Assembly: GCF_004345725.1 (NCBI RefSeq)
Contig: NZ_SLXG01000003.1
Span: 153,810 to 217,809, forward strand
DNA from: Crenobacter luteus
GTDB taxonomy: Bacteria > Pseudomonadota > Gammaproteobacteria > Burkholderiales > Chromobacteriaceae
DNA length: 64,000 nt
Direction: 5' to 3'
A model generated the notes under the pieces. It was not told the DNA's origin. It saw nothing but the letters and a program-made list of their open reading frames with translations, and made no database searches. This document shows positions 1-10,817 of the stretch, piece by piece. The position numbers and the translations under genes are program-made. Numbering within the stretch: position 1 is the first letter of the stretch; each line of letters opens with the position of its first letter.

Positions 1-2
1 TG

Positions 3-473
3 CGCGGCGCCTTCGGTGTGCGCGGCTGGGTGAAAATCCACGCGGACACCGAATACGCAGACAGCCTGTTCGACTACGCCACCTGGTGGCTCGGTCGTGA
101 CGGCGACTGGAAACCCTACCGCTTCGAAAACGGCCAGCTCCAGCCCAAGGCCCTCTCGGCCAAGCTGGAAGGCGTGGACGACCGCGACGCCGCCGAGGCG
201 ATGCGCGGCTGCCAGATCGCGATTCCGCGCAGCGAATTCCCCGAGCCCGAAGAAGGCGAGTTCTACTGGACCGACCTGATCGGGCTCGAGGTATTCAATC
301 TGGACGGCGTGCGGCTGGGCAAGGTCGGCGAGCTGATGGAGACCGGCGCCAACGACGTGCTGGTCGTCGTCGACGGCCCGACCCGCCGCCTGCTGCCCTT
401 CGTCGACGCGGTGGTCAAATCGGTCGACCTCGACGCCGGCCGCATTACGGCGGACTGGGGTCTGGACTACTGA
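3..473 (+). CDS. rimM: Ribosome maturation factor RimM (5' end outside window)
   Basis: RimM binds ribosomal protein S19 and helps mature the 30S subunit head. The reading frame is open to the left edge: upstream of the first internal GTG (18) the frame already encodes [12 protein letters not shown], the conserved start of the RimM N-terminal barrel, so the true start lies a few codons before the window. The C-terminal half is the PRC-barrel domain ([15 protein letters not shown], then LLPFVDAVV), ending in GLDY. The stop codon overlaps the trmD start (TGATG), which implies translational coupling. Together with trmD and rplS this is the conserved rpsP-rimM-trmD-rplS operon; rpsP should lie just upstream. 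The family assignment is secure. Confidence 0.95.
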   Translation, partial: RGAFGVRGWVKIHADTEYADSLFDYATWWLGRDGDWKPYRFENGQLQPKALSAKLEGVDDRDAAEAMRGCQIAIPRSEFPEPEEGEFYWTDLIGLEVFNLDGVRLGKVGELMETGANDVLVVVDGPTRRLLPFVDAVVKSVDLDAGRITADWGLDY

Positions 474-1243
474 TGCAGATCGACGCGATCACGCTGTTTC
501 CCGAGATGTTCGCCGCGATCAACGCCTTCGGCGTCACGCGGCGCGCGCTCGAGGCGGGCATCTGGGGTTTCCGGGGCTGGAATCCGCGCGACTTCACCCA
601 CGACAATTACCGCACCATCGACGACCGCCCCTACGGCGGCGGTCCCGGCATGGTGATGTTGGCCGAGCCGCTCGAAGCGGCGATCGCCGCCGCGCGCCAG
701 CGCCAGGCGGCCGCCGGCGTCGAGAAGACCCATGTGGTCTACCTGTCGCCGCAGGGATGTCGGTTCGATCATGCCAAGGCGGTCGAACTGGCGGCTCGCC
801 CCGGCCTGGTGCTGCTGTGCGGCCGCTACGAGGGCATAGACGAGCGTCTGATCCGGCGCGAGGTCGACGAGGAAATCTCGCTCGGCGACTATGTGCTCTC
901 CGGCGGCGAACTGCCGGCGATGGTGCTGATGGACGCGGTGATCCGCCTGCTGCCGGGTGTGCTGAACGACGCGCAGTCCGCCTACGAGGACTCGTTCGTC
1001 AACGGTCTGCTGGACTGTCCGCACTACACCCGGCCCGAAGAATACCGTGGCGAGAAGGTGCCCGAGGTCTTGCTTTCGGGCAACCACGCCCGGATCGCCC
1101 AGTGGCGACTCAAGCAGTCGCTCGGGCGTACCTGGCAGCGCCGGCCCGATCTGTTGGCCGGCCGGCCTTTGACAAAACCGGAGTCTCGGCTGCTGGCGGA
1201 GTACCAGCAGGAACAAGACGCCGCAAAAGAACAGGAGTCCTGA
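473..1243 (+). CDS. trmD: tRNA (guanine-37-N1)-methyltransferase TrmD
   Basis: TrmD methylates N1 of G37 next to the anticodon using S-adenosylmethionine, preventing +1 frameshifting. The 256-residue protein has the family's usual length. It starts [13 protein letters not shown] and carries the trefoil-knot SAM site: [22 protein letters not shown] and the [10 protein letters not shown] loop, followed by the C-terminal helical domain ([17 protein letters not shown]-rich tail). The ATG overlaps the rimM stop by one base, and rplS starts two bases after the trmD stop, so the three genes form one operon. Nothing in the sequence is unusual for the family. Confidence 0.98.
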   Translation: MQIDAITLFPEMFAAINAFGVTRRALEAGIWGFRGWNPRDFTHDNYRTIDDRPYGGGPGMVMLAEPLEAAIAAARQRQAAAGVEKTHVVYLSPQGCRFDHAKAVELAARPGLVLLCGRYEGIDERLIRREVDEEISLGDYVLSGGELPAMVLMDAVIRLLPGVLNDAQSAYEDSFVNGLLDCPHYTRPEEYRGEKVPEVLLSGNHARIAQWRLKQSLGRTWQRRPDLLAGRPLTKPESRLLAEYQQEQDAAKEQES

Positions 1244-1244
1244 C

Positions 1245-1622
1245 ATGGATCTGATTCAACAACTCGAGCAGGAAGAAATCGCTCGCCTGAACAAAACCAT
1301 TCCCGCTTTCGCGCCGGGTGACACCGTTGTGGTGCAGGTGAAGGTGAAAGAAGGCAACCGCGAGCGTCTGCAGGCTTACGAAGGCGTGGTGATCGCCAAG
1401 CGCAACCGCGGCCTGAACAGCTCCTTCATCGTGCGCAAGCTGTCCGCCGGCGAAGGCGTCGAGCGTACCTTCCAGACCTACTCCCCGCTGGTCGCTTCGA
1501 TCGAAGTGAAGCGCCGCGGCGACGTGCGTCGCGCCAAGCTGTACTACCTGCGTGGCCGTACCGGCAAGTCGGCCCGCATCAAGGAAAAACTGCCGGCGCG
1601 CAAAGTCGCCCCGCAGGCCTGA
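1245..1622 (+). CDS. rplS: 50S ribosomal protein L19
   Basis: L19 sits at the 30S-50S interface of the ribosome. The 125-residue product has the family signatures [16 protein letters not shown] near residue 25 and [37 protein letters not shown] (conserved central-to-C-terminal block, shown in part: [11 protein letters not shown]). An AGGAG Shine-Dalgarno lies just before the ATG. Codon use is typical of a highly expressed gene, with many AAG, CGT and GAA codons. It is the last gene of the rimM-trmD-rplS operon and is followed within 20 bases by a strong intrinsic terminator. Confidence 0.97.
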   Translation: MDLIQQLEQEEIARLNKTIPAFAPGDTVVVQVKVKEGNRERLQAYEGVVIAKRNRGLNSSFIVRKLSAGEGVERTFQTYSPLVASIEVKRRGDVRRAKLYYLRGRTGKSARIKEKLPARKVAPQA

Positions 1623-1640
1623 TTTTCCGTTGCAAGCTGC

Positions 1641-1670
1641 AAAGCGCAAGGCGTCCGCCTTGCGCTTTTT
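1641..1670 (+). terminator. Intrinsic terminator of the rimM-trmD-rplS operon
   Basis: A 12-bp perfect stem, AAAGCGCAAGGC (1641-1652) with GCCTTGCGCTTT (1657-1668), has a 4-base loop and is followed by a T-run. It starts 18 bases after the rplS stop and ends the ribosomal-protein operon. Confidence 0.92.
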
Positions 1671-1758
1671 TCGTGTCCGGTGCCCGTGCTCATGACCAAC
1701 CGTACCGCGATCGCCGCCGCCGGCGCGATGACCGACATCCAGTGCCACCTGCTCGCCG

Positions 1759-2646
1759 ATGAAGCCCGCTGACGATGCCGCCGCCGTCGAAACCTTTCTC
1801 GTCTACCTGTGGCAGGCGGAAAACCTCGCCGACAAGACCCGCGACGCCTACCGTGCCGATCTGACCAAGCTGACGGCGCGGTTGCTTGCGCGCGGCACGA
1901 CCCTGCTCGCCGCCGATGCCGACACCTTGCGCGAAGTGCTCGCCGGCGACGCGAGCCGGGCGAGCACGCGTGCGCGGCTGGTGACCAGCGTGCGGCGTTT
2001 CTACCGCCACGCGCAGGGCGCGGGATGGCGCGACGACGATCCGTCGGTGCGGCTGGCGACGCCGCGGCGCGGCCTGACGCTGCCGCGCACCCTGTCAGAG
2101 CGTAGCGTCGATATCCTGCTCGCCGCGCCAGACGTGGCGACGCCGGTCGGCCTGCGCGACAAGGCGATGCTCGAGCTCCTGTATGCGACCGGACTGCGCG
2201 TATCCGAACTCGTCGCGCTCAAGCTCGGCCAGTTCGACCTCAACGAGGGCTGCCTGACCACGATCGGCAAGGGCGACAAGGAGCGCAAGGTGCCGATGGG
2301 GCAGGTCGCGATCCGTCATCTGGAGCGCTACCTCGCCAAGGGGCGCACCACGCTGCTCGGCTCGGGCCGCAACGACGCGCTCTTCATCGGCGAGCGCGGC
2401 GCGTCGCTGACGCGTCAGGGCGCCTGGCTGATCATCTCGCGTTACGCGAGCGCCTGCGGCCTGGACGGCGTCAGCCCGCACACCCTGCGCCACGCCTTTG
2501 CCACCCATCTGGTCAACCATGGCGCCGACCTGCGGGTGGTGCAGTTGCTGCTCGGCCATGCCGACATCACCACCACGCAGATCTATACCCACGTCGCGCG
2601 GGAGCGGCTCAAGGCGCTGCACGCGCAGCACCATCCGCGCGGCTGA
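1759..2646 (+). CDS. xerD: Site-specific tyrosine recombinase XerD
   Basis: XerD acts with XerC at dif sites to resolve chromosome dimers at division. The 295-residue protein is the usual size: an N-terminal SAM-like DNA-binding domain (about 1-95) and a C-terminal catalytic domain. Catalytic signatures are visible: Arg in ATGLRVSEL, Lys in GKGDKERK, the HTLRHAFATH box, and LGHADITTTQIYTH with the nucleophilic Tyr. The tail LKALHAQHHPRG is XerD-like rather than XerC-like, which decided the name. The chosen ATG has no strong Shine-Dalgarno, but the usual N-terminus follows it directly. The gene stands alone between the rplS terminator and a convergent motif-pair terminator. Confidence 0.9.
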   Translation: MKPADDAAAVETFLVYLWQAENLADKTRDAYRADLTKLTARLLARGTTLLAADADTLREVLAGDASRASTRARLVTSVRRFYRHAQGAGWRDDDPSVRLATPRRGLTLPRTLSERSVDILLAAPDVATPVGLRDKAMLELLYATGLRVSELVALKLGQFDLNEGCLTTIGKGDKERKVPMGQVAIRHLERYLAKGRTTLLGSGRNDALFIGERGASLTRQGAWLIISRYASACGLDGVSPHTLRHAFATHLVNHGADLRVVQLLLGHADITTTQIYTHVARERLKALHAQHHPRG

Positions 2647-2661
2647 CGGGTAGCACAGCGG

Positions 2662-2697
2662 GGCTCGGCCAACCTTCAGGGTTGGCCGAGCCTTTTT
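2662..2697 (+). terminator. Terminator built from an inverted pair of the CTCGGCCAACC motif
   Basis: A 13-bp perfect stem, GGCTCGGCCAACC (2662-2674) with GGTTGGCCGAGCC (2680-2692), has a 5-base loop and is followed by TTTTT. It lies 15 bases after the xerD stop and should terminate xerD. Each arm is a copy of the motif repeated across the window, the same arrangement as uptake-sequence terminators in Neisseria. Confidence 0.9.
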
Positions 2698-2756
2698 CGT
2701 GCGAAGGCGTGACAGGGGGCAGACGGGGCGGGGGCCGGCCGTGCGTGACGGCCAGC

Positions 2757-2780
2757 AAAAAGCCCGGCGAACCGGGCTTT
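2757..2780 (-). terminator. Intrinsic terminator of clpS-clpA
   Basis: Read on the minus strand, AAGCCCGG and CCGGGCTT pair around a 4-base loop (2760-2779), followed by a T-run. It lies about 20 bases past the clpA stop. Confidence 0.85.
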
Positions 2781-2799
2781 GGCAACGGCGGGGAAGGGC

Positions 2800-5076
2800 T
2801 CAGGCGGGAGTCGCCGCTGGCTCCTCGCTGAACTGCAGCACCACCTTGTCCGATTCGTCGACGTCGACCGTCACCTCGCCACCGTCGGCCAGACGACCGA
2901 ACAGCAACTCGTCGGCCAGCGCCTTGCGGATGGTGTCCTGGATCAGGCGGGCCATCGGGCGCGCGCCCATCAGCGGATCGAAGCCCTTCTTCGCGAGGAA
3001 CTTGCGCAACGCCTCGGTGAAGTGGATGTCGACCTTCTTCTCGGTGAGCTGCTGCTCCAGCTGCAAGAGGAACTTGTCGACCACGCGCAGGATGATCTCC
3101 TCGTTGAGCATACGGAACGGGATGATCGCGTCGAGCCGGTTGCGGAACTCGGGGCTGAACATCCGCTTGATGTCGGCCATCTCGTCGCCGGCCTCCTTGG
3201 CGTTGGTGAAGCCCATCGACGGCTTGGACAGCGACTCGGCGCCCGCGTTGGTGGTCATGATGAGGACCACGTTGCGGAAGTCGGCTTTGCGCCCGTTGTT
3301 GTCGGTCAGCGTGCCGTGGTCCATCACCTGCAGCAGCACGTTGAAGATGTCCGGGTGCGCCTTCTCGATCTCGTCGAGCAAGAGCACCGCGTACGGATGC
3401 TTGTTGATCGCCTCGGTCAGCTGGCCGCCCTGCTCGAAGCCGACGTAGCCGGGAGGCGCGCCGATCAGACGGCTCACCGCGTGGCGCTCCATGTACTCGG
3501 ACATGTCGAAGCGGATCAGCTCGACGCCCATGATGAAGGCGAGCTGGCGCGCCACCTCGGTCTTGCCGACGCCGGTCGGACCCGAGAACAGGAAGGAGCC
3601 GATCGGTTTTTGCGGGTTGCCGAGGCCCGAGCGCGCCATCTTGATCGCGCCGGACAGCGCCTCGATCGCCTTTTCCTGGCCGTAGACGACGTTCTTCAGG
3701 TCGCGCTCGAGGTTCTTGAGCGAGTTCTTGTCGTCGCTGGACACGGTCTTGGGCGGGATGCGCGCGATCTTGGCGACGATCTCCTCGATTTCCGGCTTGC
3801 CGATGACCTTCTTCTGGCGCGATTTGGGCAGAATCTTCTGCGCCGCGCCGGCCTCGTCGATCACGTCGATCGCCTTGTCGGGCAGATGGCGATCGTTGAT
3901 GTAGCGCGCCGACAGCTCGGCCGCGGTCGACAGCGCCGCCTGCGTGTACTTCACGCCGTGGTGCGCCTCGAAGCGACTCTTGAGTCCCTTGAGGATCTCG
4001 AAGGTCTGCTCGACCGTCGGCTCGGGCACGTCGATCTTCTGGAAGCGACGCGACAACGCGTTGTCCTTCTCGAAGATGCCGCGGTATTCGTTGTAGGTGG
4101 TCGCGCCGATGCAGCGCAGCGTGCCGTTCGACAGCGCCGGCTTCAGCAGGTTGGACGCGTCGAGCGTGCCGCCCGACGCCGCGCCGGCGCCGATCAGCGT
4201 GTGGATCTCGTCGATGAACAGGATCGCGTGCTCGTCGTCGGTCAGCTGCTTGATCACCGCCTTCAGGCGCTGCTCGAAGTCGCCACGGTACTTGGTGCCG
4301 GCCAGGAGCGCGCCCATGTCGAGCGCGTACACGGTCGCGGCGGACAGCACCTCGGGTACTTCGCCGTTGACGATGCGGCGCGCCAGGCCCTCGGCGATCG
4401 CGGTCTTGCCGACGCCGGCCTCGCCAACCAGCAGCGGGTTGTTCTTGCGCCGGCGGCACAGCACCTGGATCACGCGCTCGACCTCGCCGTCGCGGCCGAT
4501 CAGCGGGTCGATCTTGCCGTCGCGCGCCAGCTGGTTGAGGTTCTGCGTGTAGCTTTCGAGCGCGCCGCCCGGGCCGGTCGCGACGTCGTCGCCGTCCTGC
4601 TCGGGGTTGTTGTTCTCGCGCGGCTCGCTATTGGGCTGCGAGCGGTGCTTGGTGATGCCGTGCGAGATGAAGTTCACCACATCGAGCCGCGAAATCCCTT
4701 GCTGGTGCAGGTAGTAGACCGCGTGCGAATCCTTTTCGCCGAAGATGGCGACCAGGATGTTGGCGCCGGTGACCTCCTTCTTGCCCGAGGACTGCACGTG
4801 CAGGATGGCGCGCTGGATCACGCGCTGGAACCCGAGCGTCGGCTGGGTCTCGACTTCGGATTCGCCGGGCACGGTCGGGGTGTGCTCGTCGACGAAGTCG
4901 GTGAGTTGTTTCTTCAGTTGATCGAGGTTGGCCCCGCAGGCGCGCAGCACTTCGGCGGCCGACGGGTTGTCGATCATGGCAAGCAGCAGATGTTCGACAC
5001 TGATGAACTCGTGCCGCTTTCGCCTGGCGTCCATGAAGGCCATGTGCAGGCTGACTTCCAGCTCTTGGGCAATCAT
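2800..5076 (-). CDS. clpA: ATP-dependent Clp protease ATP-binding subunit ClpA
   Basis: ClpA is the AAA+ unfoldase that feeds substrates to ClpP and takes N-end-rule substrates from ClpS. The 758-residue length equals that of the E. coli protein. An N-terminal Clp repeat domain ([14 protein letters not shown], about 1-145) precedes two AAA+ modules: D1 with GEAGVGKTA and Walker B ILFIDEIH, and D2 with GPTGVGKTE and VLLLDEIEK. The ClpP-docking loop region and C-terminal D2-small domain are present. I chose the ATG at 5076 because it matches the family N-terminus; longer in-frame extension is non-homologous. It overlaps the clpS stop by one base, so the two are translationally coupled. Confidence 0.97.
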   Translation of the reverse strand: MIAQELEVSLHMAFMDARRKRHEFISVEHLLLAMIDNPSAAEVLRACGANLDQLKKQLTDFVDEHTPTVPGESEVETQPTLGFQRVIQRAILHVQSSGKKEVTGANILVAIFGEKDSHAVYYLHQQGISRLDVVNFISHGITKHRSQPNSEPRENNNPEQDGDDVATGPGGALESYTQNLNQLARDGKIDPLIGRDGEVERVIQVLCRRRKNNPLLVGEAGVGKTAIAEGLARRIVNGEVPEVLSAATVYALDMGALLAGTKYRGDFEQRLKAVIKQLTDDEHAILFIDEIHTLIGAGAASGGTLDASNLLKPALSNGTLRCIGATTYNEYRGIFEKDNALSRRFQKIDVPEPTVEQTFEILKGLKSRFEAHHGVKYTQAALSTAAELSARYINDRHLPDKAIDVIDEAGAAQKILPKSRQKKVIGKPEIEEIVAKIARIPPKTVSSDDKNSLKNLERDLKNVVYGQEKAIEALSGAIKMARSGLGNPQKPIGSFLFSGPTGVGKTEVARQLAFIMGVELIRFDMSEYMERHAVSRLIGAPPGYVGFEQGGQLTEAINKHPYAVLLLDEIEKAHPDIFNVLLQVMDHGTLTDNNGRKADFRNVVLIMTTNAGAESLSKPSMGFTNAKEAGDEMADIKRMFSPEFRNRLDAIIPFRMLNEEIILRVVDKFLLQLEQQLTEKKVDIHFTEALRKFLAKKGFDPLMGARPMARLIQDTIRKALADELLFGRLADGGEVTVDVDESDKVVLQFSEEPAATPA

Positions 5077-5384
5077 CAGTTTTCCTCCATCACGCATTGG
5101 AGCGGATGCTGGTGCGATCTTGCGAATTGCAACACCTGCTCGACCTTGGTAGCGGCCACGTCTTTGGTATAAACACCACACACGCCGCGGCCTTGCGTAT
5201 GAACTTGTAGCATGACCCGGGTCGCTTTTTCCCGGTCCATGAAAAAAAACGTCTGCAGTATCTGGACCACAAAATCCATCGGTGTGAAATCGTCGTTCAA
5301 TAACAAGACCTTATACAACGGGGGCGGGCGCGTCTTGGTCTTGGACGTCTCCAGGACGGTATCGTCTCCAAACTGGGTGGGCAT
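5076..5384 (-). CDS. clpS: ATP-dependent Clp protease adaptor ClpS
   Basis: ClpS binds N-degron substrates and delivers them to the ClpA N-domain. The 102-residue protein shows the family core: [21 protein letters not shown], with the Asn-Asp-Asp and Met residues that shape the N-end-rule pocket, then [15 protein letters not shown] with the pocket His, and [18 protein letters not shown]. Its stop overlaps the clpA start (TGATG on the minus strand). It is transcribed divergently from the cold-shock gene. Confidence 0.97.
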   Translation of the reverse strand: MPTQFGDDTVLETSKTKTRPPPLYKVLLLNDDFTPMDFVVQILQTFFFMDREKATRVMLQVHTQGRGVCGVYTKDVAATKVEQVLQFARSHQHPLQCVMEEN

Positions 5385-5469
5385 GAGGGCTTTCTGCGAA
5401 TCCGCGACTTACTTCAATTTTGGTTCCGGGGCGCCGTTTTTCAAGGCTCCCGCTTTTTATGTTTTTCGC

Positions 5470-5498
5470 TTGACGTTGCCACTCGTCATGCGTAGAAA
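5470..5498 (+). promoter_or_regulatory. Probable promoter of the cold-shock gene
   Basis: TTGACG (5470-5475) and TAGAAA (5493-5498) are separated by 17 bases. This would give a leader of about 100 bases, consistent with the long regulatory leaders of csp genes. Prediction by eye only. Confidence 0.5.
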
Positions 5499-5607
5499 TA
5501 CCGACAGGTGCTTGGTTTAAAGTCCGGCAGTGATAACGAACCCGTGTTTCACGCACTTTAAGCTTTTGTTGTTCGGCCTCACCAGCCAGTTTTATCAAGG
5601 AAGCAAC

Positions 5608-5811
5608 ATGGCAACTGGTATTGTCAAATGGTTCAACGATGCTAAAGGCTTCGGTTTCATTACTCCGGACGAAGGTGGTGAGGATCTGTTCGCTCACTTC
5701 TCCGCGATCAACATGCCGGGCTTCAAGACCCTGAAAGAGGGTCAGCGCGTGAGCTTCGACATCGTGAACGGTCCGAAGGGCAAGCAGGCTTCTAACATCC
5801 AGAACAGCTGA
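5608..5811 (+). CDS. Cold-shock protein of the CspA family
   Basis: A small single-OB-fold RNA chaperone that binds single-stranded nucleic acid and prevents secondary structure. The 67-residue product starts [18 protein letters not shown], with RNP1 (KGFGFI) and RNP2-like (DLFAHFSAI) motifs. The ATG at 5608 follows an AAGG Shine-Dalgarno; upstream in-frame sequence is non-homologous leader. A strong terminator follows within 60 bases, so it is monocistronic. Which paralogue it is (CspA, CspD or other) cannot be told from sequence alone. Confidence 0.95.
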   Translation: MATGIVKWFNDAKGFGFITPDEGGEDLFAHFSAINMPGFKTLKEGQRVSFDIVNGPKGKQASNIQNS

Positions 5812-5861
5812 TGCCGTTCAGACGGGTCGGGCGGGCGCAAGTTCTCCCAGTTCTGTCGGTG

Positions 5862-5888
5862 AAAACCCGCCTTTACGGCGGGTTTTTT
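5862..5888 (+). terminator. Intrinsic terminator of the cold-shock gene
   Basis: A 10-bp stem, AAAACCCGCC (5862-5871) with GGCGGGTTTT (5877-5886), has a TTTAC loop and a T-run. It lies between the convergent csp and icd genes, and the A-run on the left arm lets it work for both. Confidence 0.9.
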
Positions 5889-5905
5889 CGTTTCTGATCA
5901 GGTGC

Positions 5906-7150
5906 TTACATGCGGTCTATCATCGCGCGGCCGAAGGCCGAGCAACTGACTTCGGTCGCGCCGTCCATCAGGCGGGCGAAGTCGTAGGTGACCTGCTTGT
6001 CGGCGATCGCCGCCTCCATGGCGCGGATCACCAGGTCGGCCGCTTGTGTCCAGCCGAGGTGGCGCAGCATCATTTCGGCCGACAGGATCAGCGAACCGGG
6101 ATTCACCTTGTCCTGGCCGGCGTACTTCGGCGCGGTGCCGTGGGTGGCTTCGAAGATCGCGTAGCGGTCGGAGATGTTGGCGCCCGGCGCGATGCCGATG
6201 CCGCCGACCTGCGCGGCCAGCGCGTCGGAGATGTAGTCGCCGTTCAGGTTTAGCGTCGCGACCACGTCGTATTCGGCCGGGCGCAGCAGGATCTGTTGCA
6301 GGAATGCGTCCGCGATCGCATCTTTAATGATGATGTCGTTGCCGGTTCGCGGGTTGCTGAACTTGCACCACGGGCCGCCGTCGATCGGTTCGGCGCCGAA
6401 TTCTTCTTGCGCGAGCTGGTAGCCGACGTCGCGGAACAAGCCTTCGGTGAACTTCATGATGTTGCCCTTGTGCACGATCGTCACCGACTTGCGGTCGTTG
6501 TCGATCGCGTAGCGAATGGCGGCGCGTACCAGGCGCCGGCTGCCCTCGATCGAGACCGGTTTGATGCCGATGCCCGAGGTGTCGGGGAAGCGGATCTTCT
6601 TCACGCCCATTTCGTTTTGCAGGAAGGCGATCACCTTGCGGGCTCCCTCGGACTCGGCCGACCATTCGATGCCGGCGTAGATGTCCTCGGTGTTTTCGCG
6701 GAAGATCACCATGTCGACCAGCTCCGGCTGCTTCAGCGGCGACGGCACGCCTTTGAAGTAGCGCACCGGACGCACGCACTGGTAGAGGTCCAGCTCCTGG
6801 CGCAACGCGACGTTCAGCGAGCGGATGCCGCCGCCGACCGGGGTGGTCATCGGGCCCTTGATCGACACCGAGTATTCCTTCAGCGCGGCCAATGTCTCTT
6901 CCGGCAGCCACACGTCGCTGCCGTACAGGCGGGTCGACTTCTCGCCGGCGTACACCTCCATCCAGTGGATCTGCTTCTGGCCGCCGTAGGCCTTCGCGAC
7001 CGCCGCGTCGATCACGTCCTTCATCACCGGGGTGATGTCGACGCCGATGCCGTCGCCCTCGATGAAGGGGATGATGGGGTTGTTCGGGATCGGCTGCCCC
7101 GGGACGATTTTCTGGCCACCCGCTGGAACCGTGATGTGCGATGCGCTCAT
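5906..7150 (-). CDS. icd: Isocitrate dehydrogenase (NADP+), homodimeric type
   Basis: Converts isocitrate to 2-oxoglutarate and CO2 with NADP+ in the TCA cycle. At 414 residues it matches E. coli Icd. Signatures seen: [13 protein letters not shown] near residue 30; [16 protein letters not shown] with Ser111, the position phosphorylated by AceK in E. coli (Ser113 there); [25 protein letters not shown]; and [19 protein letters not shown] (partly shown). An intact aceK gene lies 3.7 kb away, so phospho-regulation at the glyoxylate branch point is plausible. A second, unrelated isocitrate dehydrogenase is the next gene upstream, separated by a strong terminator. Confidence 0.97.
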   Translation of the reverse strand: MSASHITVPAGGQKIVPGQPIPNNPIIPFIEGDGIGVDITPVMKDVIDAAVAKAYGGQKQIHWMEVYAGEKSTRLYGSDVWLPEETLAALKEYSVSIKGPMTTPVGGGIRSLNVALRQELDLYQCVRPVRYFKGVPSPLKQPELVDMVIFRENTEDIYAGIEWSAESEGARKVIAFLQNEMGVKKIRFPDTSGIGIKPVSIEGSRRLVRAAIRYAIDNDRKSVTIVHKGNIMKFTEGLFRDVGYQLAQEEFGAEPIDGGPWCKFSNPRTGNDIIIKDAIADAFLQQILLRPAEYDVVATLNLNGDYISDALAAQVGGIGIAPGANISDRYAIFEATHGTAPKYAGQDKVNPGSLILSAEMMLRHLGWTQAADLVIRAMEAAIADKQVTYDFARLMDGATEVSCSAFGRAMIDRM

Positions 7151-7343
7151 TGGCTTTTTCCTTCTGGTTGACTTGTGTCCGACAGTGTCCCCGGCGCCGG
7201 CTCCGTTTGCGGCGCCCGGCGTTCCACGCGCGAATCCTGTGCGCCGACGTCAGGGCGGGCCGCACCGGGACTGCCTTTCGATTATCCATGAAAATGCCGC
7301 GCGATCCGAGCCGGCGCGGGGGAGCCAGGCTGCACCGGTGCCA

Positions 7344-7380
7344 AGCAAAAACGCCAGGGCTGGGCCCTGGCGTTTTTGCT
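7344..7380. terminator. Strong hairpin terminator between the two isocitrate dehydrogenase genes
   Basis: A 17-bp perfect stem pairs 7344-7360 with 7364-7380 around a 3-base loop; the arms carry A5 and T5 runs. On the minus strand it ends transcription of the monomeric idh before icd, so the two genes are separate units. Confidence 0.9.
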
Positions 7381-7431
7381 TGAGGCAAGGTCGGCGCCGC
7401 AGCGTCGCCGACCTTGATCGGCACGCTTTGC

Positions 7432-9669
<2,238 letters not shown>

Positions 9670-9762
9670 TACGTTACTCCATGATTGTCATGAGGCGATC
9701 GAACGATTGCGCGAGGAGGCTGCGGTGCCGCGCGTAGGCTTGGCAAAGACGTGGGCCGGACG

Positions 9763-9985
9763 GACCGCCGGCTGCCGTGCCGTGCGATCCCGCGGTGCCG
9801 AATCCTGTACGCGAACGGTCGGCACACGGGGCCACTCGCCGGGGGCGGTGCGTACGGCGCCGATCGGCTCGGCTGCCGGCGGCGCGTGTTTCCCGTGTCG
9901 CACGCCGACCTGTTGACCCCGGCAGGCTGGCAGGCGCGTGGGGGAGGGAGGGGGACGCTTTTTATGTTTATTAACCGCGCCTATT
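9763..9985 (+). pseudogene. Decayed 3' fragment of aceK
   Basis: This 345-base gap between idh and rluE holds a degenerate copy of the aceK 3' end. Bases 9900-9937 match 12448-12485 at 34 of 38 positions. In the + frame this reads [20 protein letters not shown] against [20 protein letters not shown] in intact aceK. A second matching patch (about 9782-9800, GCGATCCCGC then GCCGAA) aligns with 12309 onward after small deletions. The segment between the two patches is about 20 bases shorter than in aceK. No start or 5' part is visible. Its frame runs on into rluE, which is why rluE appears to have a long N-terminal extension. Direct observation; the duplication scenario is inference. Confidence 0.75.
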
Positions 9986-10000
9986 CAGCCTTGCTATTAT
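9971..10000 (+). promoter_or_regulatory. Possible promoter of rluE
   Basis: TTAACC (9971-9976), an 18-base spacer and TATTAT (9995-10000) form a plausible sigma-70 promoter in an AT-rich island. It predicts a start near 10007, just before the chosen rluE ATG. Confidence 0.4.
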
Positions 10001-10014
10001 CCCGAAATTCCCCT

Positions 10015-10686
10015 ATGCCCGCCAGTCAGGACATGCCCCAACTGATTCTGCTCAACAAGCCCTACGGCGTGATCTGCCAGTTTTCCGACCACCCGACCCA
10101 TCCGACGCTGAAAAGCTGCGTCGACGTGCCCGGCGTCTATCCGGCCGGCCGGCTCGACACCGACAGCGAGGGCCTGCTGCTGTTGACCGGCGAGGGCGCG
10201 CTGCAGCACCGCATCGCCGACCCGCGCTGGAAGCTGCCCAAGACCTACTGGGTGCAGGTCGAGGGCGTGCCCGACGACGCGGCGCTCGCCAGGTTGGCCG
10301 AGGGCGTCGACCTCGGCGACTTCGTCACCCGGCCGGCCGCCGTGCGCCGCATCGCGCCGCCCGCGCTGTGGCCGCGCCATCCGCCGGTGCGCTTTCGCAA
10401 GACGGTGCCGGACAGCTGGATCGAACTCGTCATCAGCGAGGGCAAGAACCGCCAGGTGCGCCGCATGACCGCCAAGGTCGGCTACCCGACGCTGCGGCTG
10501 GTGCGCGTCGCGATCGGCCCGTGGCGGCTCGACGGGCTCGAACCCGGCCAGTGGCGCGCGCTCGACGTCGACCTTGCCGATTTGCCGCGCGTCGGGCAGG
10601 CTGAACAGCCGCGGCGCAAGGCCGGGCCGGCTTTGCCGCGCAGCGCCGGCAGCGGGGCGCGTGCGCGCTTCAGGAAGCCGCGCTGA
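10015..10686 (+). CDS. rluE: 23S rRNA pseudouridine-2457 synthase RluE-like
   Basis: A small RsuA/RluE-type pseudouridine synthase that modifies 23S rRNA. The core begins [14 protein letters not shown], with the catalytic Asp in [17 protein letters not shown], then KTYWVQVEG and the C-terminal [21 protein letters not shown] block. It lacks an N-terminal S4 domain, which fits RluE rather than RsuA or RluB. I chose ATG 10015; 10033 is also possible, and an ATG at 9964 has a better Shine-Dalgarno-like GGAGG but would add residues derived from the aceK remnant. The C-terminus has a basic, low-complexity tail. Confidence 0.85.
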   Translation: MPASQDMPQLILLNKPYGVICQFSDHPTHPTLKSCVDVPGVYPAGRLDTDSEGLLLLTGEGALQHRIADPRWKLPKTYWVQVEGVPDDAALARLAEGVDLGDFVTRPAAVRRIAPPALWPRHPPVRFRKTVPDSWIELVISEGKNRQVRRMTAKVGYPTLRLVRVAIGPWRLDGLEPGQWRALDVDLADLPRVGQAEQPRRKAGPALPRSAGSGARARFRKPR

Positions 10687-10733
10687 ACGTCGGTCCGCCT
10701 GCGCCGGACCGACGACACAAGCCGCGCCCGACC

Positions 10734-10759
10734 GGGTTGGCCGAGCCTCGGCCAACCTT
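10734..10759. repeat. Back-to-back inverted pair of the CTCGGCCAACC motif
   Basis: GGGTTGGCCGAG (10734-10745) and CTCGGCCAACCT (10747-10758) face each other across one base. The spacer is too short for a normal loop and no T-run follows, so this is probably not an efficient terminator. It lies between rluE and aceK. Confidence 0.85.
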
Positions 10760-10817
10760 GCCCCGCCGGATGGCGCGGGGAAGCCGGGCTCCCGATGGTT
10801 CTGTTCAGGGCGACGCC

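Noticed and set aside
1692..1772. A 26-codon frame overlapping the xerD start
   Set aside because: No Shine-Dalgarno, no recognised product and very short; probably chance, though it is close to a position where a leader peptide could be.
9751..10014. N-terminal extension of rluE
   Set aside because: The frame is open but encodes the aceK remnant rather than rluE domain sequence; later ATGs fit the family start.
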